Counted from the stretch's first letter, positions 19,987-28,892 are shown. The stretch is DNA of 64,000 nucleotides from Chroococcidiopsis thermalis PCC 7203 (GCF_000317125.1 NC_019695.1:2096336-2160335); one strand, 5' to 3'. Made by a program: numbers and translations. Notes: generated from the letters alone by a model not told the origin.

Positions 19987-20586
19987 TCATTTCAATAAGT
20001 CTGCGTCTCCTGGTTTTGGCTGAGAAAAGGTTGGTGGTTGTTGGTTGTTGGTTGGTTGTTGGTTGTTGGTAGGAGGTTCGGTGGTGGGAGATGTGGAGGT
20101 TTCGGGAGTAAAGACATTCACTAGAGTTTGTACTAAAGCATCTCGCTGTTGGCGGTTGAGGCGGTTAATCGCAGCGCGATCGCCTTCTAAGGGATTTTGG
20201 CGTAAAATTTTTGCACCTGGATACGTAGTGTCTTGAATGAGTTCGTTTGCCCCTAAATAATCTGCTAGGGTTAATTTCCAATCTAGACGGTAGTTGGGCG
20301 CTCGACCTTTGACATAAACGTGATACTCAATTAAGCGGTTGACAAGAGTGCTATCTGGATTGACTTTTCCTGACTCTCTACTAACGTACTTATTTTCTAG
20401 TGGAAGATTAGGTAGTTGTTTGTAAACTGGCTTCCATGCGTCGCGGATGTCGGCTGCGGGTGGTTGTTGGGCAATTGCTGGTAAACTCAGAGCGATCGCG
20501 ATTAAGATCCCCCCAACTCCCCTTTTTAAGGAGGGTTTCGGTACACTTTTGGTTAGGAGAAATCTAAAAAATAACAAAAATCTCAT
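19987..20586 (-). CDS. Exported hypothetical protein of cyanobacterial type
   Basis: I take ATG 20586 as start (about 199 residues), because the upstream frame start at 20607 would overlap the exonuclease gene. The N-terminus is a signal peptide carrying a repeat-derived insert (SVPKPSLKRGVGG). The mature part (about 40-150: DIRDAWKPVYKQLPNLPLENKY...) has no domain I can name. The C-terminus is a low-complexity tail with tandem PTNNQQ units, encoded by GGTTGTTGGTTG repeats. It is four bases downstream of the xth stop and shares its strand, so the two are probably co-transcribed. Function unknown. Confidence 0.7.
   Translation of the reverse strand: MRFLLFFRFLLTKSVPKPSLKRGVGGILIAIALSLPAIAQQPPAADIRDAWKPVYKQLPNLPLENKYVSRESGKVNPDSTLVNRLIEYHVYVKGRAPNYRLDWKLTLADYLGANELIQDTTYPGAKILRQNPLEGDRAAINRLNRQQRDALVQTLVNVFTPETSTSPTTEPPTNNQQPTNNQQPPTFSQPKPGDADLLK
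20506..20535. repeat. GATC-CCCC repeat copy inside a signal peptide
   Basis: GATCCCCCCAACTCCCC followed by TTTTTAAGGAGGG is a copy of the repeat also found at 13363, 15941, 41223 and 63830. It encodes SLKRGVGGI within the leader of the exported hypothetical protein. Confidence 0.7.
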
Positions 20587-20590
20587 ATTG

Positions 20591-21394
20591 CTAAAATTCC
20601 ACAACAACTGGTGTATGGTCGCTAGGCTTGGGTAGCTTTCGCGGTGCGGGATCGATCCAACAAGCGATCGCCTGCTGGTACAATTGTGGCGATAAGTATA
20701 GATGATCGATCCGCCAACCTAAATTGCGGCGGAATGCTGCGGTGCGATAGTCCCACCAGCTATAGTGTCCGCCTTCTGTGATAAATTTGCGAAAGGCATC
20801 GGCAAACCCTAGTGCTAAAATCTCCTGCAAGGCTTGACGTTCTAGTTCTGATGCCATAATTTGACCTGTCAGCTTGTCTGGATCGTGCAGATCTCGCTCG
20901 TCGGGAGCAATATTAAAATCACCGCAAACACACATCACCGGAGAAACGAGCAACTGCGATCGCAGATATTCTCGCAGTACTTTTAACCAGCCTAATTTGT
21001 ATTCATATTTCTCGCTGCCTACTGCCGCACCATTAGGGACGTAAAGATTGACGATGCGGACGCGATCGAGCGTACCTGCAATTACTCGCTTCTGTTCGTC
21101 TAAAGCTGCGAGTAACTCAGCTTCTACAATACCGCTCTCTACTAACAGTGGTGCAAACCCAGTACTTACGTCTTGTAACGGCTGTTGACTGAGGATAGCA
21201 ACGCCGTTATAGGACTTTTGCCCAGAAGCGTATACATAATAACCTAGATGCTCGAAGGGCGATCGCGGAAAATCTGCATCTACGACTTTGGTTTCTTGTA
21301 AACACAGTACATCTACTGGAGTTTGTCTTAACCAATCAATCACCTGCTCTAGGCGGGTACGAACCGAGTTCACATTCCAAGTGGCAATCTTCAT
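20591..21394 (-). CDS. xth: Exodeoxyribonuclease III
   Basis: 267 residues, the normal length of ExoIII. The endonuclease/exonuclease/phosphatase fold signatures are in order: MKIATWNVNSVRTR at the start, LCLQETKV (catalytic Glu) near 35, YNGVAILS, CGDFNIAPDERD near 160, WWDYRT, and RIDHLYLSP with a final SDHTPVVVEF (catalytic Asp/His). The enzyme cleaves abasic sites and trims 3' ends in base-excision repair. It is followed on the same strand by the exported hypothetical gene. Confidence 0.95.
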   Translation of the reverse strand: MKIATWNVNSVRTRLEQVIDWLRQTPVDVLCLQETKVVDADFPRSPFEHLGYYVYASGQKSYNGVAILSQQPLQDVSTGFAPLLVESGIVEAELLAALDEQKRVIAGTLDRVRIVNLYVPNGAAVGSEKYEYKLGWLKVLREYLRSQLLVSPVMCVCGDFNIAPDERDLHDPDKLTGQIMASELERQALQEILALGFADAFRKFITEGGHYSWWDYRTAAFRRNLGWRIDHLYLSPQLYQQAIACWIDPAPRKLPKPSDHTPVVVEF

Positions 21395-21783
21395 TTATCA
21401 GTTATCAGTTATCAGTTATCAGTTATCACAAGAGAGTGACTAGTCACGAGTGGCTGATGACTAGCAAATAGTCTAGCCACCAGCCACTAGCCACTCACTA
21501 CTTAATTACCCACGATCGCTCCATTGCAGATCGTACATTAACAAGTTGCAAATTATGGATTATATTAATCGTTGTTTATTTAAGTTTTAACGCTACAATT
21601 TAGAACGATCGAAAATTCTGTTTTGCATTGATAAGATGAAAACAATCTGTTGTTATCTAGTAGAGCAACCATATTTTTTGGTATTGTCGATCGCAGTTGA
21701 TTTAGTAATTAAAAAATTTTGAGAATTTTTTCCTTCTTCCGATAGAAACCATACATAATTGAAGTAGCTACAGTATATTTAAT
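21395..21783. other. 389 bp intergenic region with short repeats
   Basis: Just upstream of xth there is a tandem run of the octamer CAGTTATCAGTTAT (21396-21428). It is followed by inverted copies of GAGTGGCTGATGACTAG and CTAGCCACTC (about 21440-21500). The rest is AT-rich and should carry the promoter of the DUF1816 gene. No reading frame of note. Confidence 0.6.
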
Positions 21784-22050
21784 ATGAGATTACTAGATCG
21801 AATCAAACAAGCATTCGCTGGGTTTAGGGTGGTGCAGGAAACTGATTGGTGGGTAGAAATTATCACGACAAAGCCACGCTGCACTTACTATTTTGGACCT
21901 TTTTCAACGCACGATGAAGCAAAAGCAGCTTATCCTGGTTACGTTGAAGACCTTGATAGTGAGGGAGCGCAAGGAATTACAATTGTTATCAAGCGCTGCC
22001 AACCCACGGAGTTAACCATTTGCGCCGAAGAGGAAATGCAGGCTGATTAG
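21784..22050 (+). CDS. DUF1816 small protein
   Basis: 88 residues. The pattern ETDWWVEIITTKPRCTYYFGPFSTHDEAKAAYPGYVEDL matches the cyanobacterial DUF1816 family (residues 15-75), shown here in part for recognition: WWVEI, CTYYFGPF, GYVEDL. Members are small soluble proteins, often many per genome, without a settled role. It converges with the CDF transporter gene, only 21 bp away. Confidence 0.8.
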   Translation: MRLLDRIKQAFAGFRVVQETDWWVEIITTKPRCTYYFGPFSTHDEAKAAYPGYVEDLDSEGAQGITIVIKRCQPTELTICAEEEMQAD

Positions 22051-22071
22051 ATAGTTGGGAGTCAATCGCTA

Positions 22072-22770
22072 TCACTGCTCAAGACTCACTTTGTTACGAA
22101 TTGAATTGAGACTTTGAATAATCAAAGGAATGGCACTAACAAATATCAAACTAGATACAAATAAGCCAACTGCGCCATCTACCCATAACCAATGCATGAG
22201 CCAGATTGCGATCGCTGCTACAATTACGCCGATCGAACTAATTAAATCTGCCAAAATATGTAGAAAAGCACCTCGGACGTTGAGATCGTGATGGCTGCTG
22301 TCGTGCAGTAAAAAGACATTAAACCCATTGACTCCCAAACCTACCCCAGCAGTCACCAACATGGGTAAACTGAGGATCTCTGTCGGTGGAGACTGGAGGC
22401 GAGAGACAGATTCAATTGCAATCCAAACTGCGATCGCTACCAGTCCCAAACCATTGAGTACAGCGGCGATAGCTTCGATCCGCATATGGGCAAAATTTTC
22501 TCCTCTAGCTGCTTGTCGCTGTACGAACCAAGCTGCTAGCAGAGACAAAGCCAAAGCAAAGCTATCTGAGAGCAAATGACCGGATTCAGCTTGTAAAGCT
22601 AAACTATGACTCCAATAGCCCACCCCAAACTCAAGTGCGGCAAAACTGGCGATCGCGATCAGTGCCGTCCATAATAATTTAATTTTGCGATCGTAGTTGC
22701 TTAGTGTATGACAAGTGCAGCCGTGGATACCATGATGAGAATGACCGTGATGAGAATGAGAATTCAGCAT
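22072..22770 (-). CDS. Cation diffusion facilitator (CDF) metal exporter, short form
   Basis: 232 residues. A His-rich N-terminus (HSHHGHSHHG) precedes six membrane helices. Metal-site residues are visible in helix 2 (E62, H65, D69 in ESGHLLSD) and helix 5 (H171, D175 in HILADLISS). This is a CzcD/ZitB-like Zn2+/H+ antiporter, with Glu in place of the more common first Asp. The protein stops shortly after helix 6, so the cytoplasmic C-terminal domain of about 90 residues found in most CDF proteins is absent. Such short forms exist and can be functional. The metal is probably zinc, but this is inferred. Confidence 0.85.
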   Translation of the reverse strand: MLNSHSHHGHSHHGIHGCTCHTLSNYDRKIKLLWTALIAIASFAALEFGVGYWSHSLALQAESGHLLSDSFALALSLLAAWFVQRQAARGENFAHMRIEAIAAVLNGLGLVAIAVWIAIESVSRLQSPPTEILSLPMLVTAGVGLGVNGFNVFLLHDSSHHDLNVRGAFLHILADLISSIGVIVAAIAIWLMHWLWVDGAVGLFVSSLIFVSAIPLIIQSLNSIRNKVSLEQ

Positions 22771-22859
22771 AGAGTCTTGGCAAATATAAGTTGCGTATAA
22801 CTTGTGAATTGTAATTTGTAATTCGTATTTTGTAATTAGTAATTCTATGTAGATGAGCT

Positions 22860-22887
22860 GTAGGGACAGACAGATGTAAGTCCCTAC
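22860..22887. repeat. GTAGGGAC palindromic repeat
   Basis: GTAGGGAC at one end and GTCCCTAC at the other, with a short centre, between the CDF and formamidase genes. It is related to the GTAGGGGC palindromes at 35428, 38828 and 41413. Confidence 0.55.
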
Positions 22888-22917
22888 GAATTGACTTTGG
22901 CTGGATTTCTGGCTGAA

Positions 22918-24105
22918 TTACTTAGTAGGAAACAACTGCTTGGGGATCGTTCCGTGAATTCCTTTCACAATATCTACTACCTGAGAAACATCAAAATCAA
23001 TTGCCGCACTACCTAGCATCAAGGCATCTTGTTTTGTCATGCCATACTTCTCATTGGCAATTTGCAAGTATTCTCTGACAGATTTTTTCATGGCTTCATC
23101 CAGATCTTTGTCCAATCCAACAGCAATCCAAGCATCCTTTGTTTCCCCCATTGGAGTTGCTAACTTCATATCTTTGTGCAAGACAAATTCAAACGTGGGA
23201 GTTAAGGAACACTCGATCGCCGTCAAAGCAACTTCGCCATTTGCTTGAGCGCAATGGGGATCGCCAGCATAAAATAGTGCGCCAGGAACTTGTACGGGTA
23301 AATACAAGCTCGAACCACGTCCTAGAAGTTTGATGTCCAAATTACCACCATAGTTCCCAGGTGGTACGGAATTCGCTGCATCGGCTGGGTTAGCAGGCAC
23401 GACTCCCATCAATCCGATAAAAGGTTTCAACGGGATCTCAATTGGTGGTAGGTTGTTGGCAGGTTGAAAAATGCCCACTTCCCGCCTGGCATCTATGGCG
23501 ATAACTTTGGAGTAGATGGGAGCGTTATTTTCAGGATACTCGCCAGGTAATGCTCCTTTGCCGTGACGATTGGAAATTGCACCATAAGGCGATCTGTAAT
23601 TGATGTCTAGAGTCTTAATCTCCAAAACATCGCCTGGTACTGCGCCCTCTATGTAAACTGGTCCAGTAATAACGTGAGGACCGGGACCAGTCTTTTTCAC
23701 TTTGGCTTTAGTTTGTAGCTGGTCTAAGAGGATCTGCTGTCGAGAAATCGTACTTTTAGGATTTTTGGGAATGCCACCCTGGGCGAAAAACCGAACGGTG
23801 TCTCCTTGATCTGGGAGGATACCTTCGTGAGATATTGTCTCCATAACCACGCGATCGCCCGATTTGACGCGGGCGATGGGCTTGCTATCCGGTTTAAATA
23901 ATTCTCCCCAAATCACGTTTGCGGGAGTTGAAAGAATTTTTTGCGTCCGTCCGGCGGCGATGACGGGAACTGAGATTGAAATCGTACCAACCAATAGTAT
24001 TAACCCTAAACCTATTGCGATCGCCAGCTGCCCAGATTTATTCCATCTCCAAATACCGATCGCTAGCTGGGAATTGGCGATCGCAAATATTTTTTGCTTG
24101 TTCAC
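22918..24105 (-). CDS. Acetamidase/formamidase family protein, exported
   Basis: 395 residues from GTG 24105, which has GAGGAG just upstream. A membrane/signal segment (about 28-50, AIAIGLGLILLVGTISISV) precedes the FmdA/AmdA fold. Family features include GDRVVMETISHEG near 80, a GPVYIEGAVPGD loop near 145, HCAQANGEVALTAIE near 285 and a GETKDAWIAVGLD segment near 320. Members hydrolyse formamide or short amides to ammonia and the acid. Export is inferred from the leader. The HIP1-rich start (AIANSQLAIGIWRW) looks repeat-derived. Confidence 0.82.
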   Translation of the reverse strand: MNKQKIFAIANSQLAIGIWRWNKSGQLAIAIGLGLILLVGTISISVPVIAAGRTQKILSTPANVIWGELFKPDSKPIARVKSGDRVVMETISHEGILPDQGDTVRFFAQGGIPKNPKSTISRQQILLDQLQTKAKVKKTGPGPHVITGPVYIEGAVPGDVLEIKTLDINYRSPYGAISNRHGKGALPGEYPENNAPIYSKVIAIDARREVGIFQPANNLPPIEIPLKPFIGLMGVVPANPADAANSVPPGNYGGNLDIKLLGRGSSLYLPVQVPGALFYAGDPHCAQANGEVALTAIECSLTPTFEFVLHKDMKLATPMGETKDAWIAVGLDKDLDEAMKKSVREYLQIANEKYGMTKQDALMLGSAAIDFDVSQVVDIVKGIHGTIPKQLFPTK

Positions 24106-24299
24106 TTGCTCCTCACAATCACACTTATAAATTCACGCTGATTTAGGCAAACTGATTCAATCAAATTAGGCAGATCGATTCATCGACTAGCTGACGCTAA
24201 GCCTGTAACTTTTAGCTCGGTTCATATTTTGATTGAAAGTACGTTCAATTATTTGTGATAAAAGATACATATAGCCAAGTTCGACATTTCAAAATAAAA

Positions 24300-24322
24300 G
24301 GGATGGACATCTTGTCCATCCC
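24300..24322 (-). terminator. Rho-independent terminator after the 2-oxoglutarate decarboxylase gene
   Basis: A perfect 10-bp stem (GGGATGGACA/TGTCCATCCC) with a 3-base loop. On the minus strand it is followed by TTTTATTTT. It lies 250 bp beyond the decarboxylase stop and ends the minus-strand transcript. Confidence 0.8.
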
Positions 24323-24434
24323 ACAAAAAATCTAATTGAGGGAGCAGGGAGCAGGGACGAGCTGGGAGCTGGGGGAAGAGAGCTGAGGGGGATAAGGGAG
24401 ACAAGGGGGACAAGGGAGCAATTCACAATTAATT

Positions 24435-24494
24435 CCCCACACCCTACACCCCACACCCTACACCCCACACCCTACACCCCACACCCCACACCCC
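24435..24494. repeat. 14-bp tandem repeat (CCCCACACCCTACA)
   Basis: About four head-to-tail copies of CCCCACACCCTACA, the last ones shortened to CCCCACA. A minisatellite-like array between two genes. Related GGTGTGGGGTG runs occur at 27798 and 32110. Confidence 0.8.
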
Positions 24495-24570
24495 ATTCAT
24501 CACTCACCACTACCAATTACCCATTACCAACTACCCATTACCAACTACCATCTTGACTTCTGACTTCTGA

Positions 24571-26214
24571 CTACTCCCACAGCTTGCAGCTAAGATCCCC
24601 AGATTTTTGTGTCAAGCGTAGGTTTTCACGGTAGTCTACAGGACAATCGATCACGGCTGGGACATCATCAGCCAAAGCAGCCTTGAGCATGGGGATCAAA
24701 TCAGTTGCCGATTCTACACGGTAGCCTTTTAGTCCCATACTTTCAGCTAATTTGACAAAATCTGGATTGCCAAAGTGGACGTAGGTTGATTCACCGAATT
24801 GATTGTGCTGCTTCCATTCAATTAAGCCGTAGCCGCCATCATTAAAAATTAAGGTGACAAATGGGTGTCCGACACGCAAGGCTGTTTCCAACTCCTGACA
24901 ATTCATCATGAAACCACCGTCACCAGTAGCGGCAATCACTTTGCGATCGGGATAAACTAGCTTAGCCGCGATCGCCCCTGGAATTGCAATTCCCATCGCC
25001 GCAAAACCATTAGAGATTAAACAAGTATTGGGGCGATCGCAATGATAATTGCGGGCAATCCACATCTTATGCGCCCCAACATCAGAAATTAAAATATCTT
25101 CTGGTCCTAACACCTGCCGCAGGTCGTAAATTAATTTTTGCGGCTTGATCGGATAGCCAGGATCGTTAGCATAGTGTTCGTAATCAGCTCGAATATCTGC
25201 TTGCAGTTCCAAAGCGTAAGGATTCGGCTTGCCACTGCGATCGGCACGTTGCAAAATTTCATTCAAGGAATCAGAAATATCCCCTACGACTTCCGCCAAT
25301 GGAATATAGCTACTATCAATTTCGGCTGGATTTGCTCCGACATGGACGATGGGGATCTCACCTGCTGGGTTCCAGCGTTTGGGCGAATATTCGATCAAGT
25401 CATAACCAATAGAAATAACTAAATCTGTATTGTCAAAAGCGCAATTAATAAAATCTCGCAGTTGCAATCCTACTGCCCACAAAGCTAAAGGATGGGTGTA
25501 AGGAATTACGCCTTTACCCATAAAAGTGTTGATAACAGGGATATTCAAGCGCGTAGCAAATTCCGTAACCGCTTCGCTAGCATTTGCCCGAATTGCGCCA
25601 TTGCCGACTAAAATTAAGGGATTGTGAGCTTTAGAAATTGCCTCAGCTGCCTCGTTAATACTGTGAAATGAAGCATAAGTTTTTTCTAAGCCAGTTATAC
25701 TCAGAGGTGTACCTGCCGCTGGCATCGCCGCGATGTTCTCTGGTACGTCAATATGCACTGCACCAGGTTTTTCACTTTGCGATCGCTTGAATGCCCTGCG
25801 AACCAGCTCTGGTGTAATGCTGGGGCGAACGATCTGGGCGCTCCACTTCGTTACGGGGGCAAACATAGCCACCAAATCTAAGTATTGGTGAGATTCGATA
25901 TGCATCCGATCCGTCCCCACCTGTCCGGTAATCGCCACCAGTGGCGCACCATCTAAATTTGCATCCGCTACCCCTGTCATCAAATTAGTTGCCCCTGGAC
26001 CCAAGGTAGAGAGGCATACTCCAGCTTTCCCTGTCAAGCGTCCGTAAACATCCGCCATGAACGCTGCACCCTGTTCGTGACGGGTGGTAATGAATTGAAT
26101 GGAAGATTTCTTCAACGCCTCCAAAACGTGCAGGTTCTCTTCCCCTGGTAAACCAAACACGTATTCCACGCCTTCATTTTCCAAACATTGCACTAACAGT
26201 TCTGCCGTATTCAT
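24571..26214 (-). CDS. ThDP-dependent 2-oxoglutarate decarboxylase (acetolactate-synthase-like)
   Basis: 547 residues with AAGGAG before the ATG. The ThDP-enzyme plan is complete: the N-terminal pyrimidine-binding domain with the catalytic Glu47 (TTRHEQGAA), a central domain, and a C-terminal cofactor domain with GDGGFMMNCQELETALR near 435 and IFNDGGYG. By sequence alone it would be called acetolactate synthase large subunit. However, it has no regulatory-subunit partner and lies directly downstream of succinate-semialdehyde dehydrogenase. That gene pair in Synechococcus sp. PCC 7002 (A2770/A2771) was shown to encode 2-oxoglutarate decarboxylase and SSADH, which together replace 2-oxoglutarate dehydrogenase in the TCA cycle. 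Specificity here is inferred from that arrangement. Confidence 0.85.
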   Translation of the reverse strand: MNTAELLVQCLENEGVEYVFGLPGEENLHVLEALKKSSIQFITTRHEQGAAFMADVYGRLTGKAGVCLSTLGPGATNLMTGVADANLDGAPLVAITGQVGTDRMHIESHQYLDLVAMFAPVTKWSAQIVRPSITPELVRRAFKRSQSEKPGAVHIDVPENIAAMPAAGTPLSITGLEKTYASFHSINEAAEAISKAHNPLILVGNGAIRANASEAVTEFATRLNIPVINTFMGKGVIPYTHPLALWAVGLQLRDFINCAFDNTDLVISIGYDLIEYSPKRWNPAGEIPIVHVGANPAEIDSSYIPLAEVVGDISDSLNEILQRADRSGKPNPYALELQADIRADYEHYANDPGYPIKPQKLIYDLRQVLGPEDILISDVGAHKMWIARNYHCDRPNTCLISNGFAAMGIAIPGAIAAKLVYPDRKVIAATGDGGFMMNCQELETALRVGHPFVTLIFNDGGYGLIEWKQHNQFGESTYVHFGNPDFVKLAESMGLKGYRVESATDLIPMLKAALADDVPAVIDCPVDYRENLRLTQKSGDLSCKLWE

Positions 26215-26356
26215 CTACCTTTCTCCTTGTTTGTGGGGAGTCGGGAGTCGGGAGTCGGGAAAAGTCAAAAGTTAAAAGTTAAAAGTCAAAACTAACTAAT
26301 GCTTCTTACCTCTTGCCTCTTATCCCTAACCCCTCACTCCTCGCTCCTAACCCCTC

Positions 26357-27724
26357 TTACTTTATCCACACAGTTTTAACATTCACGAACTCATGTATAC
26401 CCTGAATGCTCAGTTCCCTGCCGTATCCAGAGTGCTTAATGCCACCAAAAGGTAGCCTGGGGTCTGATTTGACCATACCGTTAACAAACACCGATCCTGC
26501 TTCAATTTCCGCGATCGCTCTGTCTCTTTCTGTTGCGTCTTGCGTCCAAATACTCGCTCCCAAGCCGAACGGGGTAGCATTGGCAAGTTGAATCGCTGCG
26601 TCTAGATCTGCAACTCGAAATAGGAGAGCTACCGGACCAAAAAATTCTTCTTGGGCGATCGCTGCATCCACTGGAATTTGACTCACAATCGTCGGCAGGT
26701 AGAAGTTTCCCGCTCGTTCGGCTGGCGGTTGACCTCCAATTAAAACTTTTGCCCCCACCTTGACGCACTCCTGTACTTGGTGGTCTATATCTTCTAGCAT
26801 ACTTGGCGTAGCTAGGGGACCGACATCTGTATCAGGTAACATTGGATCGCCAACTTTGAGCGCCGCAAATTTTGCTACCAAAAGTTTTTCAAATTGCTCG
26901 GCGATCGCCTCGGTAACGATAAATCTTTTTGCTGCAATACACGATTGACCGTTACATAACATTCTGGCAGTGACAGCCGTGCTAGCAGCTGCTTCGATGT
27001 CGGCACTCGGCATGACAATAAATGGATCGCTTCCCCCCAATTCCAACACTGTTTTCTTAATTTGTTTGCCCGCCGCTGCTGCTAAACTCGCTCCCGCTGG
27101 TTCGCTACCTGTTAAAGTGGCAGCTTTGACTCGTGGGTCGGCGATAATTGCCGCTACCTGTTGCGACCCTACTAGTAAAGTTTGGAAGACTCCTGTAGGA
27201 AATCCTGCCTCTTCAAAGATCTCTTCAATTGCTAAAGCGCATTGCGGTACGTTAGAAGCGTGTTTGAGCAGACCGACATTACCTGCCATCAAAGCTGGTG
27301 CGGCGAAGCGAAAGACTTGCCAAAAGGGAAAATTCCACGGCATCACCGCGAGGATAATTCCTAGTGGTTGATAGCGGACGAAACTGTGGCTGGCATCTGT
27401 TCCTACCGATACGTCTGCTAAAAATTCAGCTGCGCGTTCGGCATAGTAACGACAGACCAAAGCGCACTTTTCGACTTCGGCGATCGCGCTTTTTACAGTC
27501 TTACCCATTTCCAGGGTCATCAATTTGCCAAATTTTTCTTTGTCGCGTTCCAAAATCTTGGCTGCGGCATTCATCCACTGAGATTTTTGCTGCATCGGCA
27601 CTCGTCGATATTGCTCAAAAGCCTGTTGTGCCAACTCTAATTTCGTGGCTATTTCTGCCTCGCTTAGCGCTGTAAAAGTTTCAATTGTTTCCCCAGTTGC
27701 CGGATTAATCGTTGCGATCGCCAT
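26357..27724 (-). CDS. NAD(P)-dependent succinate-semialdehyde dehydrogenase
   Basis: 455 residues, a compact SSADH of the Sad/YneI type. Aldehyde-dehydrogenase landmarks: PWNFPFW near 129, the catalytic Glu228 (LELGGSDPF) and the nucleophile Cys262 (NGQSCIAAKR), with EEFFGPVALLF near 355. A GGAGG site precedes ATG 27724. It oxidizes succinic semialdehyde to succinate. It is the first gene of an operon with the decarboxylase 142 bp downstream; the pair closes the cyanobacterial TCA cycle. It could also serve GABA breakdown, but no aminotransferase is nearby. Confidence 0.9.
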   Translation of the reverse strand: MAIATINPATGETIETFTALSEAEIATKLELAQQAFEQYRRVPMQQKSQWMNAAAKILERDKEKFGKLMTLEMGKTVKSAIAEVEKCALVCRYYAERAAEFLADVSVGTDASHSFVRYQPLGIILAVMPWNFPFWQVFRFAAPALMAGNVGLLKHASNVPQCALAIEEIFEEAGFPTGVFQTLLVGSQQVAAIIADPRVKAATLTGSEPAGASLAAAAGKQIKKTVLELGGSDPFIVMPSADIEAAASTAVTARMLCNGQSCIAAKRFIVTEAIAEQFEKLLVAKFAALKVGDPMLPDTDVGPLATPSMLEDIDHQVQECVKVGAKVLIGGQPPAERAGNFYLPTIVSQIPVDAAIAQEEFFGPVALLFRVADLDAAIQLANATPFGLGASIWTQDATERDRAIAEIEAGSVFVNGMVKSDPRLPFGGIKHSGYGRELSIQGIHEFVNVKTVWIK

Positions 27725-28457
27725 AACTCAAACCTCCAAAATGAGGGGTAAGGGTAAATAGTTATCAGTTATCAGTGACCAGTGACCAGTGAAGAATGGG
27801 GTGTAGGGTGTGGGGTGTGAATTTAATTTTGGATTTTAGATTTTGGATTAAATTTCTCCCTTGTCTCCCTTGTCCTCCTTGTCTCCCTCAGCTCCCTCAG
27901 CTCTCTTATCCCCCTTGTCCCCTCCACATTCCTATTTTTGCTAGAAAATTACCTCTTTACCGCCGCAAGCGTTCAAATAAATGTATAAATAACTACAACT
28001 TTTTGATAGTGAAATAATATGGCTAGGTTATTGGTAGCTGCAAACCTTGCCAGATCTTGAATAATTGTCTATTCTAAAAAAAAGCTTAAATTTGAGCGTT
28101 TTTTTGTGGAGGCTCGTACTAATTTAGCTTAGCTACTGGACTCTACAAATGTTCGCTAATGTTCACAGATGTAACTATTGCTACAAAATTATTCAACTAA
28201 GTTCATGAGAAATTTATCTTTCAGGTTGAATTGAGCTAGAATTGCATCAGTCATCATAACTTCTGTTGATTTAATTCTGTCCTTTTTGCTTAAAACCTTT
28301 TTGCTTAAAAGAGTTAAGCCTTAAATTCAAAATAACATCTAGCAAAAATGTAGTTGAGAGCCAGTCCATTGCAAGCGCCGGATCGCCGCTTGGGGAGTGC
28401 CTTTTATCCTCTAGAGATAAATTTTGTTTGTAACTTGGCAACTTTCCACACCGGAGG
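27725..28457. other. 733 bp divergent intergenic region
   Basis: It lies between SSADH (leftward) and a response regulator (rightward). The first 200 bp are low-complexity repeats (TCAGTGACCAGTGACCAGTG, GTGTAGGGTGTGGGGTG, CTCCCTTGTCTCCCTTG). An A-run/T-run hairpin lies at 28076-28105. Near the regulator there is a GC-rich segment (28373-28405) whose pattern recurs upstream of the second regulator. No protein gene is supported. Confidence 0.6.
28076..28105. terminator. A-run/T-run hairpin in a divergent region
   Basis: AAAAAAAAGCTT, loop AAATTT, then GAGCGTTTTTTT. The stem pairs GCTT with GAGC and the A run with the T run, with one mismatch. It looks like a bidirectional intrinsic terminator. 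As no annotated gene ends here, it may close a short unannotated transcript. Confidence 0.35.
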
Positions 28458-28892
28458 ATGGTTTTGGAACTCCTAGCTCAGAATAATTACCTGTCAAAAA
28501 TGCATCAACCCCTGATTTTGGCTGTAGATGATGATGAAGATAATTTAGAGCTGCTGACTGAAGTTCTTTACCCTCTAAATTGTCATATCATCACCGCAAA
28601 AGATGGGCGCTCCACGATTAGCATTGCCCAACAGCAGCGCCCCGACCTCATCTTGCTGGACATATTATTACCGGACATCTGCGGTACGGAAATTACCCGG
28701 ATGCTCAAGCAAAACCCGCAGACGCAAAACATCACCGTCATTGCAGTAACAGCATTAGCACGAGCCGAAGATCGAGAAAGTTTACTCGCAGCAGGCTGTA
28801 GTGCTTATATTAGTAAGCCTTATATGCTAGACGATTTAGAAGCTGTTATTTGTCGCTATCTGGGTTTGAATCCGACTTTAGCCTTTGTTTGA
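28458..28892 (+). CDS. Stand-alone response regulator (receiver domain), copy 1
   Basis: 144 residues, a single CheY-type receiver. The acidic pocket is in LAVDDDEDN near residue 24, the phospho-acceptor Asp in DLILLDILLPD near 68, the Thr in AVTALAR, and the Lys in SKPYM near 122. There is no output domain, so it probably acts by protein contact. The start is uncertain: ATG 28458 overlaps a GGAGG run, and the ATG 14 codons later would give a trimmer protein. Its 3' end overlaps the convergent DUF2294 gene by 47 bp. A second regulator/DUF2294 pair follows 1 kb downstream. Confidence 0.85.
   Translation: MVLELLAQNNYLSKMHQPLILAVDDDEDNLELLTEVLYPLNCHIITAKDGRSTISIAQQQRPDLILLDILLPDICGTEITRMLKQNPQTQNITVIAVTALARAEDRESLLAAGCSAYISKPYMLDDLEAVICRYLGLNPTLAFV

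Larger units (their letters stand above)
24106..24570. other. 465 bp intergenic region: terminator plus tandem repeats
   Basis: The region lies between the decarboxylase gene and the formamidase gene, both leftward. It holds a strong hairpin at 24300-24322, GGGAGCAGGGAGC and GGGGGACAAGG runs (24340-24420), a 14-bp tandem repeat (24435-24494) and short ACTACCCATTACC repeats up to 24550. No gene. Confidence 0.7.

Noticed and set aside
24435-24494. Possible CRISPR array
   Set aside because: The units are contiguous 14-mers without spacers, so it is a tandem repeat, not a CRISPR; no cas genes are present.
26970-27371. 133-codon rightward frame opposite SSADH
   Set aside because: Antisense shadow of a conserved aldehyde dehydrogenase.
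27796-28017. 73-codon frame, Cys/Pro/Leu-rich
   Set aside because: It is produced by the same type of C/T-rich intergenic repeats and has no domain.
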